From assembly GCA_023301545.1 (NCBI GenBank), contig JALZUI010000130.1, positions 1 to 7,502 of the forward strand: a DNA stretch of 7,502 bases. Direction: 5' to 3'. Position numbers and translations under genes: made by a program. Of this stretch, positions 1-5,279 are shown one piece after another. The notes under the pieces are model-generated. The model worked only from the letters and a program-made list of their open reading frames with translations, was not told the origin of the DNA and did not search any database. Numbering within the stretch: the first letter of the stretch is position 1; the number at the start of each line of letters is the position of its first letter. Source of the stretch: Akkermansiaceae bacterium. GTDB taxonomy: Bacteria > Verrucomicrobiota > Verrucomicrobiia > Verrucomicrobiales > Akkermansiaceae.

Positions 1-198
1 TCTTCCGCCCCCGATCTCTCTGGCTTAAGCACGGAGAAGCGCGCTGTATATGAACAACTAACCAGCCATGAGCAATCCGTAGAAGAGCTCCATCAACTCA
101 CTCAGATGCCTGTTCCTGCCCTCACCATGGCGCTCCTAGAGCTCGAACTCGATGGGCTTGCGCAACAGCTCCCTGGGATGAATTACACTCTTGTATAA
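1..198 (+). CDS. dprA: DprA, C-terminal end (DNA-processing / recombination mediator protein), partial
   Basis: Only the last 65 residues are in the window; the gene enters from the left edge in frame 1 and stops at TAA 196-198. The fragment reads as the small winged-helix domain that ends DprA/Smf proteins: a start rich in S, L and E (LSTEKRAVYEQL), a helix-turn-helix-like stretch (SVEELHQLTQMPVPALTMAL), then LLELELDGLAQQLPGM and a short final strand. The LLELEL-G-----PG pattern closely matches the C-terminus of E. coli Smf/DprA as I remember it. In the family, the upstream Rossmann-like domain binds single-stranded DNA and loads RecA during natural transformation, while this domain is accessory. 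The catalytic-size domain lies outside the window, so the name rests on the tail alone. It is followed 82 bp later by hpt on the same strand. Confidence 0.8.
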   Translation, partial: SSAPDLSGLSTEKRAVYEQLTSHEQSVEELHQLTQMPVPALTMALLELELDGLAQQLPGMNYTLV

Positions 199-280
199 CT
201 AAGAGCCTGAAATGGAGTTTAAGAAAGGCTTGAACTCACTCACATAATGGCGGAAGAAATAGGCGAACTTCCTCCTCTCC

Positions 281-814
281 ATGCACCAAAATATTGAACG
301 CACCCTACTGAGCCAAGATCATATCGACAGTCGGATTACAGAGCTCTCGGGCCAAATCAATCAGGACTATGCAGGACAGGAATTAATGGTCGTCATGCTA
401 CTAAAAGGCGCCATGATTTTCACCGCCGACATTTGTCGCCACCTCGACATGCCTGTCCAGATCGAATGCCTAAAAGTCTCTAGCTACCATGGAGGAACCG
501 AAAGCAGTGGCACGGTCGAATTCCTCGACTCGCGCCTTCCTGATTTTACTGGCAAGCACGTCCTCCTCGTCGATGACATCCTCGACACCGGTCGAACCCT
601 TGCAGCCGTCTGTAAAAAGTTACAATCCCAAGGAGTCAGTTCGCTCAAAACCTGTGTTCTCCTCTCCAAAAAGAAAGAACGTGCCGAGAGTGTAGATGCT
701 CACTACATCGGCTTTGAAATCCGTGATGAATTCGTCGTCGGTTACGGACTCGATTATCAAGGGCTCTACCGGAACCTCCCCTATATTGGCATCCTCGCTC
801 CCCACGCAATCTGA
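281..814 (+). CDS. hpt: Hypoxanthine(-guanine) phosphoribosyltransferase
   Basis: This 177-residue cytosolic enzyme transfers the phosphoribosyl group of PRPP to hypoxanthine and probably guanine, giving IMP or GMP in purine salvage. It is a complete type I phosphoribosyltransferase of normal length. Visible landmarks are the pyrophosphate loop LLKGA (40-44, with K42), the flexible-loop SSY (67-69), the PRPP-binding motif VLLVDDILDTGRTL (94-107) with acidic D98/D99 and probable general base D102, K130 near the base site, and FVVGYGLDY (151-159) closing the purine pocket, where D158 corresponds to the acidic residue late in the human enzyme. The FVVGY-LDY block is very characteristic. ATG 281 is the only reasonable start, because an in-frame TAG lies at 260-262. 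No Shine-Dalgarno is visible; the ten bases before the ATG are all pyrimidine. hpt lies between dprA and dusB on the same strand. Confidence 0.95.
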   Translation: MHQNIERTLLSQDHIDSRITELSGQINQDYAGQELMVVMLLKGAMIFTADICRHLDMPVQIECLKVSSYHGGTESSGTVEFLDSRLPDFTGKHVLLVDDILDTGRTLAAVCKKLQSQGVSSLKTCVLLSKKKERAESVDAHYIGFEIRDEFVVGYGLDYQGLYRNLPYIGILAPHAI

Positions 815-886
815 ATCCCCCCTTCCCTGTGAAATCGGATAAGACGTTGCCTCCCTCTCACTTTTTTGCTATTTACCCCCTTACTT

Positions 887-1933
887 ATGCTCCCTTGGTT
901 CCAAGATAAATTCCCCGTGTACCTCGCCCCTATGGCAGGCGTCACTGATGTCACCTTCCGTACCATTTGTAAGGAGCTAGGAGCGGATGTCATGGTGACC
1001 GAATTTGTCTCGGCAGAAGGAATCATTCACCAGGACGACCGCACCCGTAAATACACCACCTTTCACGATGGCCAACGCCCTTTAGGGATCCAGCTCTTTG
1101 GTGGGGACGGCGAGCGCCTAGGAGAGGCTGCCAAGAAAATCATCGAGTGGAAACAACCCGATTTTATCGACATTAACTATGGTTGTCCTGTCAATAAAGT
1201 CGTCTCCAAAAACGGAGGCTCCTCACTACTCCGTTGCTGTGATAGCGTGCGCTCAGTGGCCGCTGGTGTAATAAAGGCCGTGGGAGACCAAGTCCCTGTT
1301 ACTGCTAAAATTCGAACCGGCTGGGATGAAAAATCGCGTAACGCCGAGGAAGTCTGCGGAATCCTAGAAAGCGAAGGCATCCAAGCGATCGCCATTCATG
1401 GCCGCACCCGCTCACAGTCATACCGAGGAGAAGCTGACTGGAACATAATCGACGCCGCTGCTCGCTCTGTAAAAATCCCCGTCATTGGAAATGGTGATAT
1501 TGCCTCAGGAGCCGACCTTAAAAAGCGCCGAGAAGAAACCGCCGTCAGTGGAGTCATGATTGGCCGCGCCGCCATGCAATACCCTTGGGTCTTTAAGGAA
1601 GCTAAGTACTTTCTCAAAACAGGAGAAGCCCTGCCCCCCATTCCCGTAAAAGAACGGTGGGAGATGATCGTCCGACACTGCAACCTCGCCGTGAGCTCGG
1701 ACCGCTATGGTGATGAACGACACACCCTGATGGCCATGCGCGCCCGTCTAATGGCCTACTGCAAAGGCTTTCATGGTGCTAAACCGCTCCGTCAACGTCT
1801 CTGTAAGGTCGAATCCATTGCCGAAGTAGAAGACCTCGCCGCGCTCTACATTGAGCACTTCCCTATGGAAGGAACCGCCGCCGAAGCCCGCAGCCCTAAG
1901 TTTGAGGAAGCCTTAAACCAACAGAGCTCGTAA
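887..1933 (+). CDS. dusB: tRNA-dihydrouridine synthase, DusB/NifR3-like
   Basis: This FMN enzyme reduces specific uridines in the tRNA D-loop to dihydrouridine using NAD(P)H. I start it at ATG 887 (348 residues) rather than the in-frame TTG at 866, because the homologous region begins about ten residues after this ATG (FPVYLAPMAGVTD). The TIM-barrel landmarks appear in order: APMAGVTD (14-21, FMN phosphate region), QLFGG (69-73), DINYGCPVNKVV (95-106) with catalytic Cys100, KIRTGWD (141-147), IHGRTRSQSYRGEADW (170-185), PVIGNGDI (198-205) and MIGRAAMQYPWVF (224-236). The GEADW and IGRAA-PW blocks favour DusB over DusA or DusC. The C-terminal about 100 residues form the helical tRNA-binding domain and include ARLMAYCKGF. 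There is no Shine-Dalgarno (upstream is TTACCCCCTTACTT). The gene ends 13 bp before a strong terminator. Confidence 0.94.
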   Translation: MLPWFQDKFPVYLAPMAGVTDVTFRTICKELGADVMVTEFVSAEGIIHQDDRTRKYTTFHDGQRPLGIQLFGGDGERLGEAAKKIIEWKQPDFIDINYGCPVNKVVSKNGGSSLLRCCDSVRSVAAGVIKAVGDQVPVTAKIRTGWDEKSRNAEEVCGILESEGIQAIAIHGRTRSQSYRGEADWNIIDAAARSVKIPVIGNGDIASGADLKKRREETAVSGVMIGRAAMQYPWVFKEAKYFLKTGEALPPIPVKERWEMIVRHCNLAVSSDRYGDERHTLMAMRARLMAYCKGFHGAKPLRQRLCKVESIAEVEDLAALYIEHFPMEGTAAEARSPKFEEALNQQSS

Positions 1934-1946
1934 GATCAGAGAACAA

Positions 1947-1981
1947 AAAAAAGGCGCCTCCATCACAGAGGCGCCTTTTTT
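1947..1981. terminator. Bidirectional intrinsic terminator between dusB and arsM
   Basis: A perfect 14-bp stem is formed by six A, GGCGCCTC (1947-1960) and its complement GAGGCGCC plus six T (1968-1981), around a 7-nt loop CATCACA. Because an A run precedes it and a T run follows it, each strand reads as a GC-rich hairpin followed by U residues. It begins 13 bp after the dusB stop and ends 16 bp before the arsM stop on the other strand, so it probably ends both convergent transcripts. Confidence 0.93.
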
Positions 1982-1997
1982 ATCGGAGTCACTTAGC

Positions 1998-3140
1998 TTA
2001 GCAACATGAACCATCAGTCGCACACTGCGATGGATCTGAGGTCAAGTTGTAACCTTCCGCCTTCGTCTGGCGCGCCGCACGGATTTTGTCCTGCGTGCAA
2101 TCAAAAGGTTTCATTTGGTCCGCTGGAACCGCCTCGTGAGGCTCGACCAGGTCGAAAAATTCCTTGTATGGAGCCTTAGAGTAAATCTTGAAGGTCTTCT
2201 CACACACTGCGATACGCTCACCACGGATAAAGGCGTGATTGTCGTCGTCCATTACTTCCTTAAACGGGCCCTTGTAGATCACCGCTTGGTTCGCATCCAT
2301 ACAGACGCCTTCTTTGCCTTTATAAGCCTCTACCGTTACAGAGCGGAACTCAATCCCCTCTACCACTTGCCAAGGCTCTTTTTCAAATTTTAGCTGATTG
2401 ATTCCGTAGAACCCAGCATCTTCAAAGGCCTCTAAGAAGCCAGTCTCCGTCATTGCTCCTGAGATACAACCACTCCAGAGACGCTGATCGTCTTGCATTG
2501 CCTGTGGGATTTCCTCATCAGAAACAATGTCAGAGATTACCGCACGGCCACCAGGCTTCAATACGCGGAAAATTTCATCGAACATTTGCTCCTTCAGTTC
2601 CGACTCCACTAGGTTGAGAACACAGTTAGAAACTACTACATCAATCGAGTTATCAGGAATCATCGGAGACTCCTTGCTTAGGCTCTTAGCAAGTGCTTCT
2701 GCCGCCATCCAGCTTTCTGCCGAATTAACAGGGTTCGCTGCCAACTCCGCCTCAAACTGGCGAAGATCCAACGCTAAATCCTGAATTCGGCCCTTACGAA
2801 ATTCTACATTACCATGACCGATGCGTTCTGCTACGATTGGCGCGTTCTTCTCCGCTACCTCTAGCATGTCGTCCGTCATATCGACTCCGATCACTTTACC
2901 AGTAGGTCCGACTACCTGTGAAGCGATGAAACAGATCTTACCCGTACCTGAGCCTAGATCGAGAACCGTTTCTCCTTCCTTAACATACTTAGATGGATCT
3001 CCACAGCCGTAATCACGCTCGATCACCTCCGCAGGGATCACCTTCAAATATTGAGGATCATAATCAACAGGGCAACAAAGCGCAGCTTCACGTTCATGGG
3101 AGGCAGCAGCGTAACGGTCTTTTACAGCATCTTCAGTCAT
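1998..3140 (-). CDS. arsM: Arsenite S-adenosylmethionine methyltransferase ArsM, probably arsenosugar-pathway type
   Basis: This 380-residue class I methyltransferase probably transfers methyl groups from SAM to As(III). The SAM-binding core shows VLDLGSGTGK (59-68, motif I), GVDMTDDML (85-93) with acidic D87, SNCVLNLV (171-178) and RVLKPGGR (192-199). Three cysteines stand where ArsM proteins bind arsenic: C46 in YGCGD, C173 in SNCVLNL and C225 in SGCISGA. An insert of about 35 residues (about 125-160) separates the strand ending GRIQDL from MIPDNSIDVV. A C-terminal extension (about 280-380) contains VIYKGPFKEV, RGERIAVCEKTFKIY and a final GSCC. From memory, this insert and tail are typical of the ArsM that acts with radical-SAM ArsS in arsenosugar synthesis; I could not check this. 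A weak AGAGAAGA (3151-3158) lies 10 nt before the ATG. No arsR, arsS or efflux gene is in the window. Confidence 0.85.
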   Translation of the reverse strand: MTEDAVKDRYAAASHEREAALCCPVDYDPQYLKVIPAEVIERDYGCGDPSKYVKEGETVLDLGSGTGKICFIASQVVGPTGKVIGVDMTDDMLEVAEKNAPIVAERIGHGNVEFRKGRIQDLALDLRQFEAELAANPVNSAESWMAAEALAKSLSKESPMIPDNSIDVVVSNCVLNLVESELKEQMFDEIFRVLKPGGRAVISDIVSDEEIPQAMQDDQRLWSGCISGAMTETGFLEAFEDAGFYGINQLKFEKEPWQVVEGIEFRSVTVEAYKGKEGVCMDANQAVIYKGPFKEVMDDDNHAFIRGERIAVCEKTFKIYSKAPYKEFFDLVEPHEAVPADQMKPFDCTQDKIRAARQTKAEGYNLTSDPSQCATDGSCC

Positions 3141-3331
3141 AATAATAAAATCTTCTCTAGTTAGTTAGCAACTATGCCTGTGATAGCGAAACAAAATTAC
3201 AATTTATTACCCAATTTTCATTTATTTTTCTCAAGGACCGCCGATATCCACCGGCAGCTCAGGCTAGGAGCTGGGCACTAATTCTCCGTTAAATCATCTA
3301 GGAGCTGGACTCACGGAAGATAAATCCACAT
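3141..3331. other. Intergenic region upstream of arsM containing a short direct repeat
   Basis: No gene is visible here. The half next to arsM (3141-3232) is AT-rich and should hold the arsM promoter, but no -35/-10 pair with normal spacing stood out on the - strand; TTGAGA and TAATAA are present but 19 bp apart. The other half (3233-3331) is richer in GC and holds the CTAGGAGCTGG direct repeat listed separately. I found no clear ArsR-type dyad. Confidence 0.5.
3264..3308. repeat. 11-bp direct repeat CTAGGAGCTGG, two copies 34 bp apart
   Basis: CTAGGAGCTGG occurs exactly at 3264-3274 and again at 3298-3308. The first copy is also part of a small dyad: CAGCTC (3255-3260) pairs with GAGCTG (3268-3273) across a 7-nt loop. 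It could be an interspersed repeat remnant, a regulator's paired sites, or chance. Confidence 0.45.
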
Positions 3332-3673
3332 TTACTGAGATAAGAGTTCAATCCCTAACCACACTAGAAGGATCAACGTAAAAGTGTTCAAGCCGTAGAA
3401 AAGAGGGCGGGATCTTTTGAAAATCAGCACAACAAGAGAGCCGAGAGACATAAAGGTTCCTCCCAGGAAAAGCAGGATAGTCCCTCCAGAATTCTCAGGG
3501 CTGAATCCAAAACTGATCCATAGAAAAAAACCTCCCCAAAACCCTCCTAAGAGGCTGACTATCGCTGAAATTATAAATGTTCTAAGTGGCTTTCTAATAC
3601 GGGCCGATGGGACGCTATTCCATTTAATCTGCGCCATCGGGCGAATTTTATAATAGAGGTTTTTAATATTCAT
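3332..3673 (-). CDS. Small membrane protein with three predicted transmembrane helices, function unknown
   Basis: I do not recognise this 113-residue protein. Its N-terminus (1-31) is basic and amphipathic, with several K and R (for example ARIRKPLR at 24-31). Three hydrophobic segments follow: about 32-57, containing the glycine- and aromatic-rich LLGGFWGGFFLW (41-52); about 63-85 (ILLFLGGTFMSLGSLVVLIF, 66-85); and about 92-111. A basic hinge KRSRP (86-90) separates the last two, which places that loop in the cytoplasm by the positive-inside rule. There is no cleavable signal peptide and no catalytic motif. I place the start at ATG 3673, not the in-frame ATG at 3724. The inner start has a strong Shine-Dalgarno AAGGGAG eight bases upstream, and the longer version would run through the promoter-like palindrome at 3696-3714. 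It sits alone between arsM and a gene-free stretch. Confidence 0.7.
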   Translation of the reverse strand: MNIKNLYYKIRPMAQIKWNSVPSARIRKPLRTFIISAIVSLLGGFWGGFFLWISFGFSPENSGGTILLFLGGTFMSLGSLVVLIFKRSRPLFYGLNTFTLILLVWLGIELLSQ

Positions 3674-3681
3674 TTTATACG

Positions 3682-3688
3682 CTCCCTT
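3682..3688 (-). promoter_or_regulatory. Strong Shine-Dalgarno site deciding the start of the small membrane protein
   Basis: Read on the - strand the sequence is AAGGGAG, followed by 8 nt (CGTATAAA) and ATG at 3673. It is the only strong, well-spaced ribosome binding site before an annotated start in the window, and it argues against the in-frame ATG 51 bp upstream. Confidence 0.75.
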
Positions 3689-3695
3689 AGATCCA

Positions 3696-3714
3696 TGCCA
3701 TATAGTATATGGCA
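3696..3714 (-). promoter_or_regulatory. Operator-like palindrome overlapping a candidate -10 box
   Basis: TGCCATAT (3696-3703) and ATATGGCA (3707-3714) are perfect 8-bp arms around a 3-bp centre. On the - strand the middle reads TATACT (3704-3709), one base from the -10 consensus. A transcript starting about 7 bp downstream would have a leader of some 25 nt containing the AAGGGAG site. No convincing -35 lies 16-18 bp upstream, which would suit a regulated promoter. The protein binding it, if any, is not known. Confidence 0.5.
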
Positions 3715-3724
3715 GGCATAACAA

Positions 3725-4176
3725 TTCGACCAGTAGATTGATGGTCCTTGCTGTAATAAATACCTGAAGAGTAAAGTCCTTTTTTATAAGATCCGCCGGT
3801 AAATTATAAAAATTTTAACACTGAAATTTATTTTCCATTTTTTCAAAAAAAATTAACTAGCTCATGATTCCTTATAAACAAAAGGATCGAAGTACTCATT
3901 TGATTACTTTTTGATGTTTGCAAATAAGTAAAAGCACAACATGTAGTGTTGTTAATAATTTATGAATACTATATGGCACTCCCGAAAGCTTGTCTATTTT
4001 TCGATTGTCTGTTAAAGTAATAACTCCACACCGAATAACGATGTGGAGTTGAATTGAAATCGAATTTGTCGGAGACAAAGACAAGGCCAATAGTTTTTTT
4101 AGCGATCAACTTTATGCCTCTAGTCATAGTCTTCGTCAAGTTTGTTTTCCTGCATCCAGCATAATAAACTAAAAAT
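3725..4176. other. 452-bp gene-free, AT-rich region with small hairpins
   Basis: I see no credible gene on either strand. The two - strand frames here (3896-4090 and 3969-4187) overlap each other, resemble no protein I know, and the second runs into the start of the + strand gene. The part 3780-3860 is extremely AT-rich. Small dyads are present: ACAACA/TGTTGT (3936-3941 and 3947-3952), AACTCCACA/TGTGGAGTT (4022-4050) and TTTGTC/GACAAA (4065-4079), with a run of seven T at 4094-4100. A CATAAT at 4160-4165 could be a -10 box for the gene at 4177, which would make its transcript almost leaderless. Confidence 0.5.
4022..4050. repeat. Perfect 9-bp inverted repeat upstream of the unknown gene
   Basis: AACTCCACA (4022-4030) and TGTGGAGTT (4042-4050) are exact complements around an 11-nt loop. 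A second dyad, TTTGTC-GGA-GACAAA, follows at 4065-4079. Neither is directly followed by a T run on either strand, so they are not ordinary terminators. They may be an operator or part of a structured RNA. Confidence 0.55.
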
Positions 4177-5106
4177 ATGACTATCATAAAAAAACGGGTC
4201 TTAAAGGCCCCTTCTAATATCGGAACCCGCGTAGTGCTATTTGCACCATCATGCGGTTTATCTCATAAAACTAAATCCCAATTTGGTCTTACTAAATTAA
4301 AAGAGTTAGGTCAGCTGACTATCCCCCTAGTCGCGGGCCCTGCCACTAGGAGAAATTTTAATGGTGATACCATCATTCATAAAGATACCCCTAAGGAATT
4401 GGCTTACAGAGAGTTCTATTGGCAAAGGCAGCAATGGGCACCTGGCGGAGGAACCGAAGAAGTTAGTTCGTACGTATCTATTCATTACTATAGATACCAG
4501 AGAACTAAACTACCAGCTGTTAACATGGAGTTACAGTTACAAGAAGACGAGAATGGTAATTTAATCTATGCGACTACTACAATCGATACAAAAAACGAGA
4601 GAGTATTAACAACATCCATTAATGTTATGCTAGAAATCTTCGGCATTGTTCATATTTCTCAAACACCTTATGATAAATTAATTATTCCAATTAAAGCCGA
4701 TCGCAGAGTCAACTGGCAAATGCTACCTGCGGGGAAGAGAACTACTAACCAGCTGAAGCGCGAGTTAAAATCTGTCTTTCAAGCCACGAAGAAAAAGTCT
4801 GCTATTCAAATGTTCGATAAGCGATTAGATTTCATAAACAAGACTTTCACTCAGAAGATAATCACAGTCGGGGATGGTGGATTTCATGGATACGTAGCGT
4901 TTACTTGTGAAGCACTCGGGATAACTATCTTAGAATGTATCTACCTCAACAATGCTACTTACGTATTCGGACAGGACTGGGAAACTCTAACTCAAAAAAC
5001 AAAAACAGAAATACTGAGTCAAAACCTTTATCGCTACCGCATAATTCACGGAGCGAAATGGGAAAACCAAATCTATAACCTTATGCAAACTAGTCAGTCA
5101 GCATAG
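4177..5106 (+). CDS. Protein of unknown function, 309 residues, lone accessory gene
   Basis: I cannot name this protein. It is soluble: no signal peptide or membrane segment, many K, R, Q and T. Two blocks look like real folded domains. The N-terminal half has PLVAGPATRRNFNGDTIIHK (50-69), then KELAYREFYWQRQQW (73-87) and YYRYQRTKLPAVNMELQL (104-121). The C-terminal part has GDGGFHGYVAFTCE (233-246), ITILECIYLNNATYVFG (251-267), DWETLTQKTKTEIL (269-282) and YRIIHGAKWENQI (290-302). The order G-F-GY, LE----NATYV, W--L---TK-EIL, RIIH---W resembles the end of a set of uncharacterised bacterial proteins I have seen, but I cannot confirm it. ATG 4177 follows AT-rich DNA with no Shine-Dalgarno. GC is roughly 28-47% in sampled lines, against about 53% in a sampled trkA line, which suggests acquisition by transfer. 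The gene stands alone, with a hairpin just after its stop. Confidence 0.75.
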   Translation: MTIIKKRVLKAPSNIGTRVVLFAPSCGLSHKTKSQFGLTKLKELGQLTIPLVAGPATRRNFNGDTIIHKDTPKELAYREFYWQRQQWAPGGGTEEVSSYVSIHYYRYQRTKLPAVNMELQLQEDENGNLIYATTTIDTKNERVLTTSINVMLEIFGIVHISQTPYDKLIIPIKADRRVNWQMLPAGKRTTNQLKRELKSVFQATKKKSAIQMFDKRLDFINKTFTQKIITVGDGGFHGYVAFTCEALGITILECIYLNNATYVFGQDWETLTQKTKTEILSQNLYRYRIIHGAKWENQIYNLMQTSQSA

Positions 5107-5129
5107 TGTGAAAATTCTTTAGTGCTTTT

Positions 5130-5161
5130 AAGAGTTTATCGTATTTTAACGATAAACTCTT
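5130..5161 (+). terminator. 13-bp hairpin after the unknown gene, possible terminator
   Basis: AAGAGTTTATCGT (5130-5142) pairs perfectly with ACGATAAACTCTT (5149-5161) across a 6-nt loop ATTTTA. It starts 24 bp after the stop of the 309-residue gene. The stem is AT-rich and no T run follows (TGTACG comes next), so as an intrinsic terminator it is atypical. It may instead protect the 3' end or be a protein-binding site. Confidence 0.5.
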
Positions 5162-5180
5162 TGTACGTAAGGATTAGAAC

Positions 5181-5264
5181 TAAAAGCCCCCTTTTAATCG
5201 TACAATGCAGGGGAATCCTAGCTTTACCTTTTTTTCTCGTATTTAGGGCTAAAGGGGGCTTTTA
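5181..5264. repeat. 14-bp perfect inverted repeat enclosing 56 bp, just upstream of trkA
   Basis: TAAAAGCCCCCTTT (5181-5194) and AAAGGGGGCTTTTA (5251-5264) are exact complements. Shorter complementary pairs overlap it: TTGTACG (5161-5167) with CGTACAA (5199-5205), and AGGATT (5170-5175) with AATCCT (5214-5219). AGGGCT (5245-5250) could compete with the right arm for the left arm. It might be a long-loop terminator, a trkA leader with alternative folds, or a small non-autonomous mobile element. No coding sequence lies inside. Confidence 0.6.
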
Positions 5265-5279
5265 TGGTCGCAACACATT

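Noticed and set aside
866..886. TTG start giving a longer dusB product
   Set aside because: Family similarity begins after ATG 887, the extra seven residues add nothing, and there is no ribosome site before the TTG.
1177..1723. Three - strand frames inside dusB
   Set aside because: They are antisense to an intact dusB with all family motifs and have no recognisable domain of their own.
2115..3012. Three + strand frames inside arsM
   Set aside because: They are antisense to a complete ArsM and show no features of their own.
3674..3724. ATG 3724 as the start of the small membrane protein
   Set aside because: It would place the palindrome and -10-like box inside the coding sequence, and it lacks a ribosome site, while ATG 3673 has AAGGGAG at ideal spacing.
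3896..4187. Two overlapping short frames on the - strand (64 and 72 residues)
   Set aside because: They overlap each other and one crosses the start of the + strand gene. Neither has a Shine-Dalgarno or a protein-like pattern, and the DNA is AT-rich with dyads.
5130..5264. Integron attC recombination site after an AT-rich cassette-like gene
   Set aside because: An AT-rich gene followed by inverted repeats suggested a cassette, but the RYYYAAC/GTTRRRY core sites are not at the repeat ends and no integrase or second cassette is present.
5107..5279. c-di-AMP (ydaO-type) riboswitch controlling trkA
   Set aside because: Potassium importers are known targets of this riboswitch, but I could not find its conserved sequence blocks, and the region is short and dominated by simple inverted repeats.
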